A stretch of DNA of 38,654 nt from CAYMUG01 sp964393575 (GCA_964393575.1 CAYMUG010000005.1:1-38654); one strand, 5' to 3'; positions 22,303 to 30,628 are shown, numbered from the stretch's first letter. Notes: generated by a model from the letters alone, not told the origin. Translations and numbers: made by a program.

Positions 22303-23583
22303 TTAATCATTCCTGCCAAATACCCTCATCCCTTTTATCCATATAGCTATCCCGCGGAAAGGTTTGTGCATATATATACTCAGTATATACTTTAAATCTA
22401 TTAATCTTTTTATCCCCCAAGCTATAAATCCTTTAACCGTAATACCGTATAAGTGGGCAATCCCGTATTTTCCTCCCGCAGAAGAAACGTAGCCGGGAAA
22501 TTTAGGGTTATACTCACGAAAAGGATTGCTATAAATAGCATTATAAATATTGTCACTCACGACATCCGCCTCCTGCTCCGCCGCCCACGCAGTAGCGGGC
22601 ACTGTCGTATCCGTTTTATTGTAATATACAAAAGCTGCATCCCCCAAAACGAAAGTATTGTCTTCGCCTTCTATGCGCAGAAAATTATCAGCTATTATAC
22701 GACCCGACTTATGGAGAGGCAAACCCTCTATATTCTGATAAAGGTCCAATCCTTTAACACCGGCACTCCAAAGCATGAAATCTACACTGTATTCATCTCC
22801 GTTTTTTAGGTGTATTTTATGTGGTTCTATTTTTGTTACCCGTGCTTCTGTTATTGTTTCTATACCTAAATCTGTAAGACGCTTTTTTGCTGCCTTTCGC
22901 ATCGGGGCCGGTACCTGGGGTAAAACTTTAGGCCCCGCGTCTAAAAGTTTAATATTTACATTTTTTCTCTCTACGTCAAAATTATTACCTATGAGATGCT
23001 CTACATAAACGGCCAGTTCTGTTGCAACTTCAAAACCGCTTAGACCGGCACCTATAATTGTAAAGTTGAGTTCTCTTCTGTCGTTTTTTTCAGCGCTTTC
23101 GAAAACATTTATAATAGCATTTCTCACATTCATAGCATCTTCAAGTGTTTTTAAGCTATTGCAACACATCTCTGCCCCCTCTACATCATAAAAAGCAATT
23201 TGAGCACCCAATCCCACCACACAGTATTCATACTGCATATAATCTCCGGAATCGAAAATCACCATTTTAGAAGAAAGTTTTATATCTTTTATCCTCTCCT
23301 GCACAAATTCTATACCTGTGCCGCTAATTACCTCTCTTACGGAAAAAGTGGCTGAACCGCCCAAATCTTCCTTAAAACCTTCTTCAGTGGGATATTTGCC
23401 GGAATCACCGCCTTTATAGGCAGTAGCTACCTCATATAACGAGGGAGTGTATGTCTGATAACTGTTTTTATCTACAAGTACAATTTTATATTCCGGGTTG
23501 TTTTTGAGTTTTTTATCAAGGCGTAGAGCGGTACGCAAACCCCCGAACCCCGCACCTAAAATCACAATTTTTTTCTCTCCCAT
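22303..23583 (-). CDS. ndh: Type II NADH dehydrogenase-like flavoprotein
   Basis: The 426 residues show the NDH-2 layout: an FAD-binding GAGFGG (10-15), an NAD-binding TIIGAGLSGFEVATELA (about 176-192), TFVLGDAAF and PATAWAAEQEADVV. A hydrophobic C-terminal part (about 365-415, GFIAWGIKRLIDLKYILSI) would bind the membrane. It would pass electrons from NADH to a quinone, or to another acceptor if quinones are absent. Other respiratory genes are not seen in the window. Its ATG is 2 nt after the stop of the VirD4-like ATPase, so the two are probably co-transcribed. Another member of the same flavoprotein family is possible. Confidence 0.87.
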   Translation of the reverse strand: MGEKKIVILGAGFGGLRTALRLDKKLKNNPEYKIVLVDKNSYQTYTPSLYEVATAYKGGDSGKYPTEEGFKEDLGGSATFSVREVISGTGIEFVQERIKDIKLSSKMVIFDSGDYMQYEYCVVGLGAQIAFYDVEGAEMCCNSLKTLEDAMNVRNAIINVFESAEKNDRRELNFTIIGAGLSGFEVATELAVYVEHLIGNNFDVERKNVNIKLLDAGPKVLPQVPAPMRKAAKKRLTDLGIETITEARVTKIEPHKIHLKNGDEYSVDFMLWSAGVKGLDLYQNIEGLPLHKSGRIIADNFLRIEGEDNTFVLGDAAFVYYNKTDTTVPATAWAAEQEADVVSDNIYNAIYSNPFREYNPKFPGYVSSAGGKYGIAHLYGITVKGFIAWGIKRLIDLKYILSIYMHKPFRGIAIWIKGMRVFGRND

Positions 23584-23585
23584 AT

Positions 23586-25178
23586 TTATTTATTTTGATT
23601 ATTATTTTTGTTTTTAATGTCAGCACTCCTCAAAATTTCACGCAAACCCTCTATATCAGGTTTTTTTTCTGTGTTTTTTTTCTGTGCATCTCCGGAAGAC
23701 GAAGGTTGAGTATCCTCTGTTTTGCCCTTTCCTTTATTATGTTGATCAACGTTTTCTCCGCCTTTTTCCGGCTTTTGGTTAGAACCCTTTCCGGATGCGC
23801 CGCCCGGTGCCGGATATTTTTTTGCTGCCTCTTCCAAACTTATAGGTTCGGGGGGCTTATTTTCCACTTTTTTCCCCTCGGGAGGCGGAGTTTTTCCTTG
23901 TTTTGTGGCATCCCATTCCGCTATCTTTTTCTCTATCTCTTCCCGCGGAGTGCCGTATCTCTCACGCGACAATCTTTTAGATTCTTCTTTATTTCCACTT
24001 TCCTCCAACTCAAATGGAGGCAATGTTTTGGCGGAAAAACCTCTACCTGCAACGCCATCTATCATTAGTTTAAGAATTATATTGTACTTCGGTAAATTTA
24101 CAAAATCTTCTGTGGTAAATTCGGGGTAAAACTCTTTCTCTATAAACTCGGCGTCCTCAGCACCCACCCTAAAATTTATAAAAGTACCAACGTTCCCAAA
24201 TACAGCATCGCGTACGCGATCCTCCATTTGTGCGATATACTGATGAGCTAAAATTAAACTTAAACGATACTTACGCGCCTCTGATAGTATGCCTTCAAAA
24301 GCTTCCGAGGCGAAGTTTTGAAATTCATCTACATAAAGAAAGAAGTCCTTTCGCTCTTCTTCGGGAATATCTATGCGGCTCATAGCGGCAAGAAACAACT
24401 TTGTTATAGTCATAGCACCTAAAAGTTTACTGTTATCCTCTCCTATTCTTCCTTTAGACAAATTCAATATAAAAATTTTGCCTTCATCCATTACTTCCCT
24501 AAGGTCAACCGTAGATTTTTTCTGGCCTACAATATTTCGTATAAGAGGAGCTGTAGTAAACTGACCAACCTTATTCTGTATTGCAGCTGTAGCTTCGGCA
24601 GCGAGTCGGTCGGAATACTGGGCAAACTCATCCTGCCAGAAAGATCTGACCACAGGATCTTTTACATAACGCAAAACTTCTTTACGGAAATCCTTGTTCG
24701 CCATAAGACGATTTACATCAAGCATAGTGGCATCAGGATACTCCAAAAGAGCTAAAATAGAATTATTTAAAATATATTCCATCCTGGCACTCCACACATC
24801 AACCCAGATTTTTTTAAAAACACCCATAAGGCCGCTGGCTACAAGGTGGCGCTTGTCATACCCTACATCTTCCAATAAATTTAAACCTAAGGGCGCTTCT
24901 GTATCTCCGGGGTTGAAATATACGACATCATCCACTCTTTCTTTGGGGATAAAGTTTAAAAGTTCCTCCGCAAATTCACCGTGAGGATCAATCACGCCAA
25001 GGCCGTTGCCGTTCACCATATCCTGAATAGCCATATTCTTTAACATAGCAGTTTTACCCATGCCGGTCTTACCTATGGTATATACATGCCTGCGCCTGTC
25101 GTCGGTTTTTATACCGAATCTATCCGTTCTTCCTCTGTAATTTAGTTGTGCGAAATAGTTTATTTCCTCCGGTGTCAT
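23586..25178 (-). CDS. VirD4/TraG-like type IV secretion coupling ATPase
   Basis: This 530-residue P-loop ATPase has Walker A GKTGMGKT at 36-43, LGVIDPHGEFAEELL after it, a Walker B in FFLYVDEFQNFASEAFEGIL, and an arginine/sensor segment ALILAHQYIAQMEDRV-like near residue 315. The N-terminal membrane helices of classic VirD4 are missing, so membrane contact may come from the upstream gene product. After about residue 390 the tail is Pro, Lys, Glu and Gly rich and disordered. It may drive transport of DNA or protein across the envelope. A start-proximal hairpin precedes the ATG; the gene is followed directly by ndh. Confidence 0.85.
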   Translation of the reverse strand: MTPEEINYFAQLNYRGRTDRFGIKTDDRRRHVYTIGKTGMGKTAMLKNMAIQDMVNGNGLGVIDPHGEFAEELLNFIPKERVDDVVYFNPGDTEAPLGLNLLEDVGYDKRHLVASGLMGVFKKIWVDVWSARMEYILNNSILALLEYPDATMLDVNRLMANKDFRKEVLRYVKDPVVRSFWQDEFAQYSDRLAAEATAAIQNKVGQFTTAPLIRNIVGQKKSTVDLREVMDEGKIFILNLSKGRIGEDNSKLLGAMTITKLFLAAMSRIDIPEEERKDFFLYVDEFQNFASEAFEGILSEARKYRLSLILAHQYIAQMEDRVRDAVFGNVGTFINFRVGAEDAEFIEKEFYPEFTTEDFVNLPKYNIILKLMIDGVAGRGFSAKTLPPFELEESGNKEESKRLSRERYGTPREEIEKKIAEWDATKQGKTPPPEGKKVENKPPEPISLEEAAKKYPAPGGASGKGSNQKPEKGGENVDQHNKGKGKTEDTQPSSSGDAQKKNTEKKPDIEGLREILRSADIKNKNNNQNK

Positions 25179-25395
25179 ATATTTTTATTCGCTTCGCTCA
25201 TAAATTAATTATCAAATCTCAATTATCAATTTTCAATCAATTGCTAAATTATTCAATTATCAATTGAAAATTAATTGANNNNNNNNNNNNNNNNNNNNNN
25301 NNNNNNNNNNNNNNNNNNNNNNNNNNNNNNNNNNNNNNNNNNNNNNNNNNNNNNNNNNNNNNNNNNNNNNNNNNNNNNATTGAAAATTGTAAATT
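25179..25395. repeat. AT-rich repeat spacer containing an assembly gap
   Basis: ATTGAAAATT, CAATTATCAATT and related units occur in both orientations around a 100-N gap (25279-25378). The start-proximal hairpin of the VirD4-like gene occupies 25181-25204. The gap probably marks a collapsed or longer array. Confidence 0.75.
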
Positions 25396-26682
25396 TTAAG
25401 TGGGTAATCCTCTGGGCGGCTCTGATGTCTTACTTGGCTTGCGCGGCATAAACGGAGCACTTACAACTCTTCCCGGTAGGTGGTATAGTGTAGCTAATTC
25501 TTCTACGTTTAGGGCATAGGGCTTTGTAGATGAACCAAACATTCTTTTTTTGTATGCCACAAAAGCCCTCCTCTTTCTTAGGTAATTTCTTTTATTCTGG
25601 AAAAACATTAAACTACTGGAAGGAATAGTTTGAGAATTAGGTTGGAGCATATTGTAAGCCGTAAACTGCTTAAAAAAACCATTTAAGCTTGCAATATTTT
25701 CCGCCTTCCATACATCTTTACGGGCTAAATATAGCGCCCTGATATTGGTATGGAAATGAAGCTTGGATGCTTTCATCTCAACTTTTTCCAGAGCTCTCTG
25801 CTCTCCCGGAGTAAGTTTTTGTATGTCAATCGACTCCTGGGATGTTTTTTGTCGCCCTTCGTATTCGCGTGTTAAGTCGGGGGCACTTTCCGCAAACGCA
25901 CGTATTAAATCAACAAAAAAATCGGATATTATTTGTACTATTCCGGGACCAAAACCGGATGATGAAGAACTCTTTCTGCCCGCAAGTTCGTCGCGCACCT
26001 TATTGGCCTCACCTTCTATTTCAGTTAGTACAGGGGTAATCAAAAACTGAAGCCATAGATGCTCCCCTTCTTCCATTTTAGATATATTTTCGGCAAATTG
26101 AGAAACAGGGTCAAGACGCCTTTCTTCTTCTACGTCTTCAAAGTCAATATATGTTTTTAAAGGATAAGGGGCGTCTTTGGATAACTCAAAATCCCCGCCC
26201 CATAAATCATACTCGCGTCCGGGCAAGTCGGGGGGTAGATCTTCAGTATAATCATCTATCTCTGTAATTTCCGCATCGGGATACTGAGAGTAAATTTTAC
26301 TTTCTACAAAATTCCTGTGCTGTCTTTGGGCTCTAACAATAAATCTTAGGTCTCCATTGGTTCCTATCATTTCCAAACTAAAATAATCGGGGACTTTTCC
26401 CATTGACCATTTTGAGCGCAGGTCAACTTTACTCCATGCGCCGTGCAAACCTTCAAGCACATTTTCCATGGCTTTTGGTGTTTTTAATACATCCTGCGGA
26501 AGACCTATCTCCAAATTAACCCAATCCAAGCTACCTAAATAATTTGAACGTTTCCACTTAAGATAAAGCGGCTTTACTTTAAGAAATAAAAATAAAGGTA
26601 AAACAATCCACCAGGTAAGTTGAACCAGCCGGACTATAAAATCAAAAAGAGTACCGAGTATATTGCCTACATCAAAAGGCAC
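25396..26682 (-). CDS. Membrane protein partner of the VirD4-like ATPase
   Basis: This 428-residue protein has one N-terminal membrane helix (about 16-36, VRLVQLTWWIVLPLFLFL). A long cytoplasmic part contains LRFIVRAQRQHRNFVESKIYSQYPDAEI (about 114-141), EEGEHLWLQFLITPV and a C-terminal stretch SLMFFQNKRNYLRKRRAFVAYKKRMF. I recognise no experimentally characterised family. Its position directly upstream of an ATPase that lacks its own membrane helices suggests it anchors that ATPase (inference). The start is GTG at 26682; a 16-bp perfect palindrome TAACTAAATTTAGTTA lies just before it (26686-26701). No Shine-Dalgarno site is seen. Confidence 0.7.
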   Translation of the reverse strand: MPFDVGNILGTLFDFIVRLVQLTWWIVLPLFLFLKVKPLYLKWKRSNYLGSLDWVNLEIGLPQDVLKTPKAMENVLEGLHGAWSKVDLRSKWSMGKVPDYFSLEMIGTNGDLRFIVRAQRQHRNFVESKIYSQYPDAEITEIDDYTEDLPPDLPGREYDLWGGDFELSKDAPYPLKTYIDFEDVEEERRLDPVSQFAENISKMEEGEHLWLQFLITPVLTEIEGEANKVRDELAGRKSSSSSGFGPGIVQIISDFFVDLIRAFAESAPDLTREYEGRQKTSQESIDIQKLTPGEQRALEKVEMKASKLHFHTNIRALYLARKDVWKAENIASLNGFFKQFTAYNMLQPNSQTIPSSSLMFFQNKRNYLRKRRAFVAYKKRMFGSSTKPYALNVEELATLYHLPGRVVSAPFMPRKPSKTSEPPRGLPT

Positions 26683-26685
26683 AAT

Positions 26686-26701
26686 AACTAAATTTAGTTA
26701 A
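26686..26701. repeat. 16-bp palindrome before the GTG start
   Basis: TAACTAAATTTAGTTA is a perfect palindrome 3 bases upstream of the start codon. It could be an operator-like site or a small start-proximal hairpin. Confidence 0.5.
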
Positions 26702-26710
26702 TAGAAAAAA

Positions 26711-26750
26711 GAACCACAACGCTTTCAAGTGCGGGAAAGCGTTGTTCTTA
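26711..26750 (-). terminator. Terminator of the sigma/HARE gene
   Basis: CAACGCTTTC and GAAAGCGTTG pair, with GAAC/GTTC outside. On the minus strand TTCTTTTTTCTATT follows. It separates the regulator gene from the membrane-protein gene. Confidence 0.85.
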
Positions 26751-26779
26751 AAGTTTTAATGGTATAAATAATGCAGAAA

Positions 26780-27829
26780 TTAGGCCAAGTAGTATCGCGT
26801 ACTGTCAACTTTTTTAAAATGTGATTTATTTTGCAGGTTAAGGAGTACAGTGTTGCGTTGAACATTGCGCTGGCGGAAAACTTTTTCTATAATCTCCTGC
26901 GTATCCATGGGCTTACCTTCATTCTGCAGTATATTCATTATAACATCTTTTACTGTACCGGGTATATACCCCCAACTCTTAAGAGCATAAATTCCCCGGC
27001 CTATAAGCACGAATCTCTCGTCTTTAATAAGTTCGTTATGAACCGTCTGAGGATGTGTTTTTTTGTTAGCATAAAAAGGTCCTCCATCAATAAGTCGGGC
27101 GAGGTCTCTGAAGTGCATAGGTTTTTCCTGTTCCTTTAAAACAAGGTAAACTTTATCTCTTACGCCCTTAGGTGTAATTTCAGGCCAATTAGCCATCCCC
27201 CAGTAGCCGTAAGGTCCTTTTCGTATATTTTTAGATATTTCAAGAATTGAATTAATATTACTCCCATCCATCTCAAGGTTGTCTTTATTTTCCGCAAAAA
27301 TGATCTCTTTTAATTGATCTTCTCCAACTGCCTTGCCTTTTTTCGCCAATTTTTCCTCTATTCGTGAAAGGAGTTGTTTTGCGGTTTCTGCGTATTTTTC
27401 ATCCAAAGCCCACGCAACTCGGGTAGTTTCGCTTTCTTTGATTTGACTAAATTTATGATTAATATGAAGAAGTAACCTAAGGTAAGGAGCCTGCTTTTCC
27501 GTTACCAAAGAATTTACAATTCTATCTTCTGTGGCAACCCCACAGTTCTTTTGAAGAAAGTCAGAAATTGCACTACAGGCCTCTTCGAGTTCACTAAGTT
27601 CATTAAACTGATTAGAGCTTCTAATTTTCCCGTAGGAGGCCTCTTCAATTTGGCGCACTCTTTCTCTGGTAATATTATAATTACTCCCTATACTTTCCAG
27701 GGTATTTTTTCTCCCGTTTGTACCAATGCCGTGACGGGCAGCAAGGATTGTCCTATTGCGTTCAGAAAGGATTTTTAGCGACTTCTCTACAGGAAATTTG
27801 ATATTTAGTTTTTTGGTTGCGGTAGACAT
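26780..27829 (-). CDS. Transcription factor: sigma-70 region 4 HTH fused to HARE-HTH (RpoE/delta-like)
   Basis: The 349-residue protein starts with a sigma region 4-type helix-turn-helix (about 17-64): LSERNRTILAARHGI, TLESIGSNYNITRERVRQIEE. A helical middle part follows. A HARE-HTH domain (about 226-292) has PMHFRDLARLI and HPQTVHNELIKDERFVLIGRGIYAL, close to the N-terminal domain of Gram-positive RNA polymerase delta subunit. A last winged-helix-like segment ends in RYYLA. Regions 2 and 3 of sigma factors are absent, so it is not a full sigma factor. It may bind -35-like DNA and touch RNA polymerase (inference). It has its own promoter and terminator. Confidence 0.85.
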   Translation of the reverse strand: MSTATKKLNIKFPVEKSLKILSERNRTILAARHGIGTNGRKNTLESIGSNYNITRERVRQIEEASYGKIRSSNQFNELSELEEACSAISDFLQKNCGVATEDRIVNSLVTEKQAPYLRLLLHINHKFSQIKESETTRVAWALDEKYAETAKQLLSRIEEKLAKKGKAVGEDQLKEIIFAENKDNLEMDGSNINSILEISKNIRKGPYGYWGMANWPEITPKGVRDKVYLVLKEQEKPMHFRDLARLIDGGPFYANKKTHPQTVHNELIKDERFVLIGRGIYALKSWGYIPGTVKDVIMNILQNEGKPMDTQEIIEKVFRQRNVQRNTVLLNLQNKSHFKKVDSTRYYLA

Positions 27830-27847
27830 AATTTTATTTATACATAA

Positions 27848-27876
27848 ATTTAAGCATATTATTTATATAAAGTCAA
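27848..27876 (-). promoter_or_regulatory. Promoter of the sigma/HARE gene
   Basis: On the minus strand TTGACT (27871-27876), 17 bases and TTAAAT (27848-27853). The -35 box again follows GGGG. The transcript would begin about 12 bases before the ATG. Confidence 0.65.
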
Positions 27877-27930
27877 CCCCATTGGAAATAAATAATGCGC
27901 TTACGGTTTACAGCGACCCTTAATGGAGCC

Positions 27931-28821
27931 CTACTCCCGCTTACGTACCCACTCTACAAGAAGGGGGCTTGCAACAAATAAAGACGAATATACACCCACC
28001 ACAATACCTGTGATTAATGTAAATATAAAATTATTCAGTGTATCTCCGCCGAAAAACAAGACAGCAAAAAGTACGATAAGCGTAGTTAACGAAGTATTAA
28101 GCGAACGTACTAAACTTTCTTTTACGCTTTTTGAAACTCCCTCTTCAAAGGATATTGTATCTCCTAAGCGCTGCAGATTTTCACGCACCCTGTCAAAAAT
28201 TACAATAGTATCATTTACGGAATAACCCAGAATAGTAAGAAGAGCTACCACAAACGGGATGCCGGCCTCTTTGCCTGTAAAATGTGTATACAAAGAAAAC
28301 ACTCCCAGGGTAATAATAATATCATGCGCCAAAGCTATAATAGAGGTAATTCCGTACTTGATAGAACTTACCGGATAAGAAACTTTTCTGAACGCCCAGG
28401 CAATATACGCAATAATAATCAGCACTACAATACTTATAGCCACCAAAGATTTGTTTTTTGTTTCCTCTCCCACGGTAGGGCCCACCGTTTCAAAGCGTGA
28501 CTCAGAAAATTCGCCTTCGCTAACCTCTTGTATATTTGACAGGACTTCCTGGTGGGTATTCTCATTAACATCTCTAAAACGAAGGATTACCCCTTGATCT
28601 CCGGAATGCTGCACTTGTAAGGCGCCGAGGTCCAAATCCTGTAGAGCATTTTCTATTTTTTCCCGTGCCGGAACTTTATCCGCTTCCGTGTATCTCAACT
28701 CCATTAGAGACCCTCCTTCGAAATCAAGGCCTAAAGGAATACCCAAAAATATAATAGCGCCTATACTTGCTGTAACAAGCACTCCTGAAATTGTGTAATA
28801 AATTTTGCGGTATTTCATCAT
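27931..28821 (-). CDS. secF: Protein translocase subunit SecF
   Basis: SecF, with SecD, uses the proton gradient to complete protein export. From the ATG at 28821 it has 296 residues, the usual length. TM1 is at about 8-28, followed by LGLDFEGGSLMELRY, the SecF signature. The periplasmic P1 domain is short, and five membrane helices follow, including GYSVNDTIVIFDRVREN and a C-terminal TSLTTLIVLFAVLFFGG. A longer frame to 28866 runs into foldback element DNA and is rejected. secD lies upstream on the same strand, separated by that element. Confidence 0.97.
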   Translation of the reverse strand: MMKYRKIYYTISGVLVTASIGAIIFLGIPLGLDFEGGSLMELRYTEADKVPAREKIENALQDLDLGALQVQHSGDQGVILRFRDVNENTHQEVLSNIQEVSEGEFSESRFETVGPTVGEETKNKSLVAISIVVLIIIAYIAWAFRKVSYPVSSIKYGITSIIALAHDIIITLGVFSLYTHFTGKEAGIPFVVALLTILGYSVNDTIVIFDRVRENLQRLGDTISFEEGVSKSVKESLVRSLNTSLTTLIVLFAVLFFGGDTLNNFIFTLITGIVVGVYSSLFVASPLLVEWVRKRE

Positions 28822-28988
28822 ATAAAATACTATGACTATGACACAGCGCTCGCGCAGCGAGCGCATTAGTTATCGCGCTTTGCGGGGTACAGGGCTGTAC
28901 CTTACTTCGCGCAATGATGTCATGGTTATGGTCATTGTCATGGTGCTCACTCCGCCACGCCGTTAGCTAACGGCGTGGCGGAGTGAGT
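28822..28988 (-). repeat. Modular foldback element, copy 3 (secD-secF)
   Basis: Hexamers (ACTATG, ACTATG) lead into GCGCTCGC-GCA-GCGAGCGC (28846-28864), ATTAG and TTATCGCGC. A different cargo follows with GGTACAG-GG-CTGTACC, then GTCATG/GTTATG hexamers. The end is a 21-base-arm palindrome (28945-28965 with 28968-28988, starting GCTCACTCCG) that abuts the secD stop at 28989. One terminal mismatch exists. Confidence 0.8.
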
Positions 28989-30449
28989 TTACCGTGTCCA
29001 AATAACTTTATACTTATCCAGCTTTCCTGTTGATATGCCCTTCATTAAATATCGTGTAACTATCATAGAGGAAAATAGACTTACTAAAATCCCCAATCCC
29101 AATACAAGCGCAAAACCCTTAATAAAACTCGTGGCAAACCAAAACAATATTACTGCTGTCAGAAGGGTTGATATATTACCGTCACGAATAGAAGGCCAAG
29201 CTCTTTCAAACGCTCTGTCGATTGCAAGATTAAGGTTTTCTTTACCTTCGGTTACTTCTTCCTTTAATCGCTCAAATATTAAAACGTTAGCATCTACAGC
29301 CATACCTATAGAAAGAATTAATCCCGCTATTCCGGCTAAAGTTAGCGTAATAGGTATTAACTTAATGATACCTACAAGAAAAGCTATATACACAGCAAGA
29401 GAAAATGCGGAAAGCAGTCCTGACAACCTATAAACGACTATAAGAAATATTACAACTGCCAAAAGAGCAATTATTCCGGCCTTCAAACTACTTTGAAGAG
29501 ATTCTTCACCCAGGGAAGCACTAACCCGCCGCTGTCCTATCAATTCTATGGGCACAGGCAGAGCACCATCATTAAGCCCGCGTGCTATCGTCCGAGCTCG
29601 TTCTATATCGCTAAACCCTGTGATTGTAGCTTGCCCTCCTGCTATTTTTTGTTGCACTATAGGGGCTTGATGTAATCGGTCATCCAGAAATATAGCCAAC
29701 GGCTTGCCGGTATTTCTTTCCGTTACTTGCTCAAATAGCTGAGCTCCCTCCTCGTTAAATCTAAGAGAAATTATCGGCTCATTTGTTTGGTTTTGAAAAG
29801 TAACGGAAGCACCCTCCAGAAACTCTCCCGTTAGGTTTGTGTTTTTAAAACACGGATCCTTCGCGCTCTGTGCGCGGACAAGCTCGAGTAGTTGTTGGTT
29901 GGGTTGCTGGCAAAATCCTTGAGCTTGCTCTTCCTCAATCAGAGGTTCGCCCTGGGGTCCGGTGACAGATCTTAAAATTTCCACCTGTTCTTCCTCGGGA
30001 CGCAACTCTTTAAACTGTAAAAACGGGGTTTCCCCTATTTCTTTGATGGCTCGATCCGGATCCTCTATACCGGCAAGCCCTACAATAACCCTGTTTTTGT
30101 CTTCAAGCAGTTGCACCCTCGGTTCACGCACTCCCAGGGCATTAATTCTGCGTTCTATTCTACTGCGAAGCAACTCCATTTTTTCAGGTTTTTCGCGTTC
30201 AGGTATATCTTCCAGCACTCCCTTGTAAACCAGCTCAACACCACCCTGCAGATCAAGCCCTAAACTGTATTCCTCTGAAAATTGCGGAAACGCTATTATA
30301 TTTTGTTTTCCGTTTAACCATTCCGCGGAACCATTCCAATATTTAGGATAATCAAAATTAGCCGCAAAAAATGCGGCTGCAAAAATAACCAGGATTGCTA
30401 TCCATATACTTGTTCGTGTGCCCGGAGTGAGTTTTCTAACAGAAGACAT
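28989..30449 (-). CDS. secD: Protein translocase subunit SecD
   Basis: SecD (486 residues) has TM1 at about 13-30 and GLDLQGGVELVYKG (64-77). The large P1 domain contains RIERRINALGVREPRVQLL and ends at GGQATITGFSDIERARTIARGLNDGALPVPI. Five membrane helices follow, with the conserved LSIGMAVDANVLIFERLKEE near residue 390. It is the upstream partner of secF. A TATAAT box ends about 6 bases before the ATG, so the message is probably leaderless; the -35 box is poor. Confidence 0.97.
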   Translation of the reverse strand: MSSVRKLTPGTRTSIWIAILVIFAAAFFAANFDYPKYWNGSAEWLNGKQNIIAFPQFSEEYSLGLDLQGGVELVYKGVLEDIPEREKPEKMELLRSRIERRINALGVREPRVQLLEDKNRVIVGLAGIEDPDRAIKEIGETPFLQFKELRPEEEQVEILRSVTGPQGEPLIEEEQAQGFCQQPNQQLLELVRAQSAKDPCFKNTNLTGEFLEGASVTFQNQTNEPIISLRFNEEGAQLFEQVTERNTGKPLAIFLDDRLHQAPIVQQKIAGGQATITGFSDIERARTIARGLNDGALPVPIELIGQRRVSASLGEESLQSSLKAGIIALLAVVIFLIVVYRLSGLLSAFSLAVYIAFLVGIIKLIPITLTLAGIAGLILSIGMAVDANVLIFERLKEEVTEGKENLNLAIDRAFERAWPSIRDGNISTLLTAVILFWFATSFIKGFALVLGLGILVSLFSSMIVTRYLMKGISTGKLDKYKVIWTR

Positions 30450-30454
30450 TGAGT

Positions 30455-30460
30455 ATTATA
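30455..30460 (-). promoter_or_regulatory. -10 box of secD
   Basis: A perfect TATAAT on the minus strand ends 5 bases before the secD ATG, predicting a transcript start at the ATG itself. The best -35 (TTACAA) is 19 bases away and weak. Confidence 0.5.
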
Positions 30461-30529
30461 TTAATGAAAATATCTGCGTTTGTAAAGACGAATTATGCAT
30501 AACCTTTTCTATGAATGAAAGGTGCGAGG

Positions 30530-30557
30530 TTGACAATATTGTATATTATGTTATTCT
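30530..30557 (+). promoter_or_regulatory. Promoter of the small secreted protein gene
   Basis: Perfect TTGACA (30530-30535), 16 bases and TATTCT (30552-30557), preceded by GAGG. It leaves a leader of about 65 bases ending in AAAGGAG. Confidence 0.7.
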
Positions 30558-30628
30558 TTATACGTTCTCTTCGCACTGAAGAGAAGCTCGCATGTGCTCA
30601 AAGCAGGATAATTAAAGGAGACCGACGG

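Noticed and set aside
28822..28866. Longer SecF start at 28866
   Set aside because: The extra residues come from foldback element DNA; the double ATG at 28821 gives the normal SecF N-terminus.
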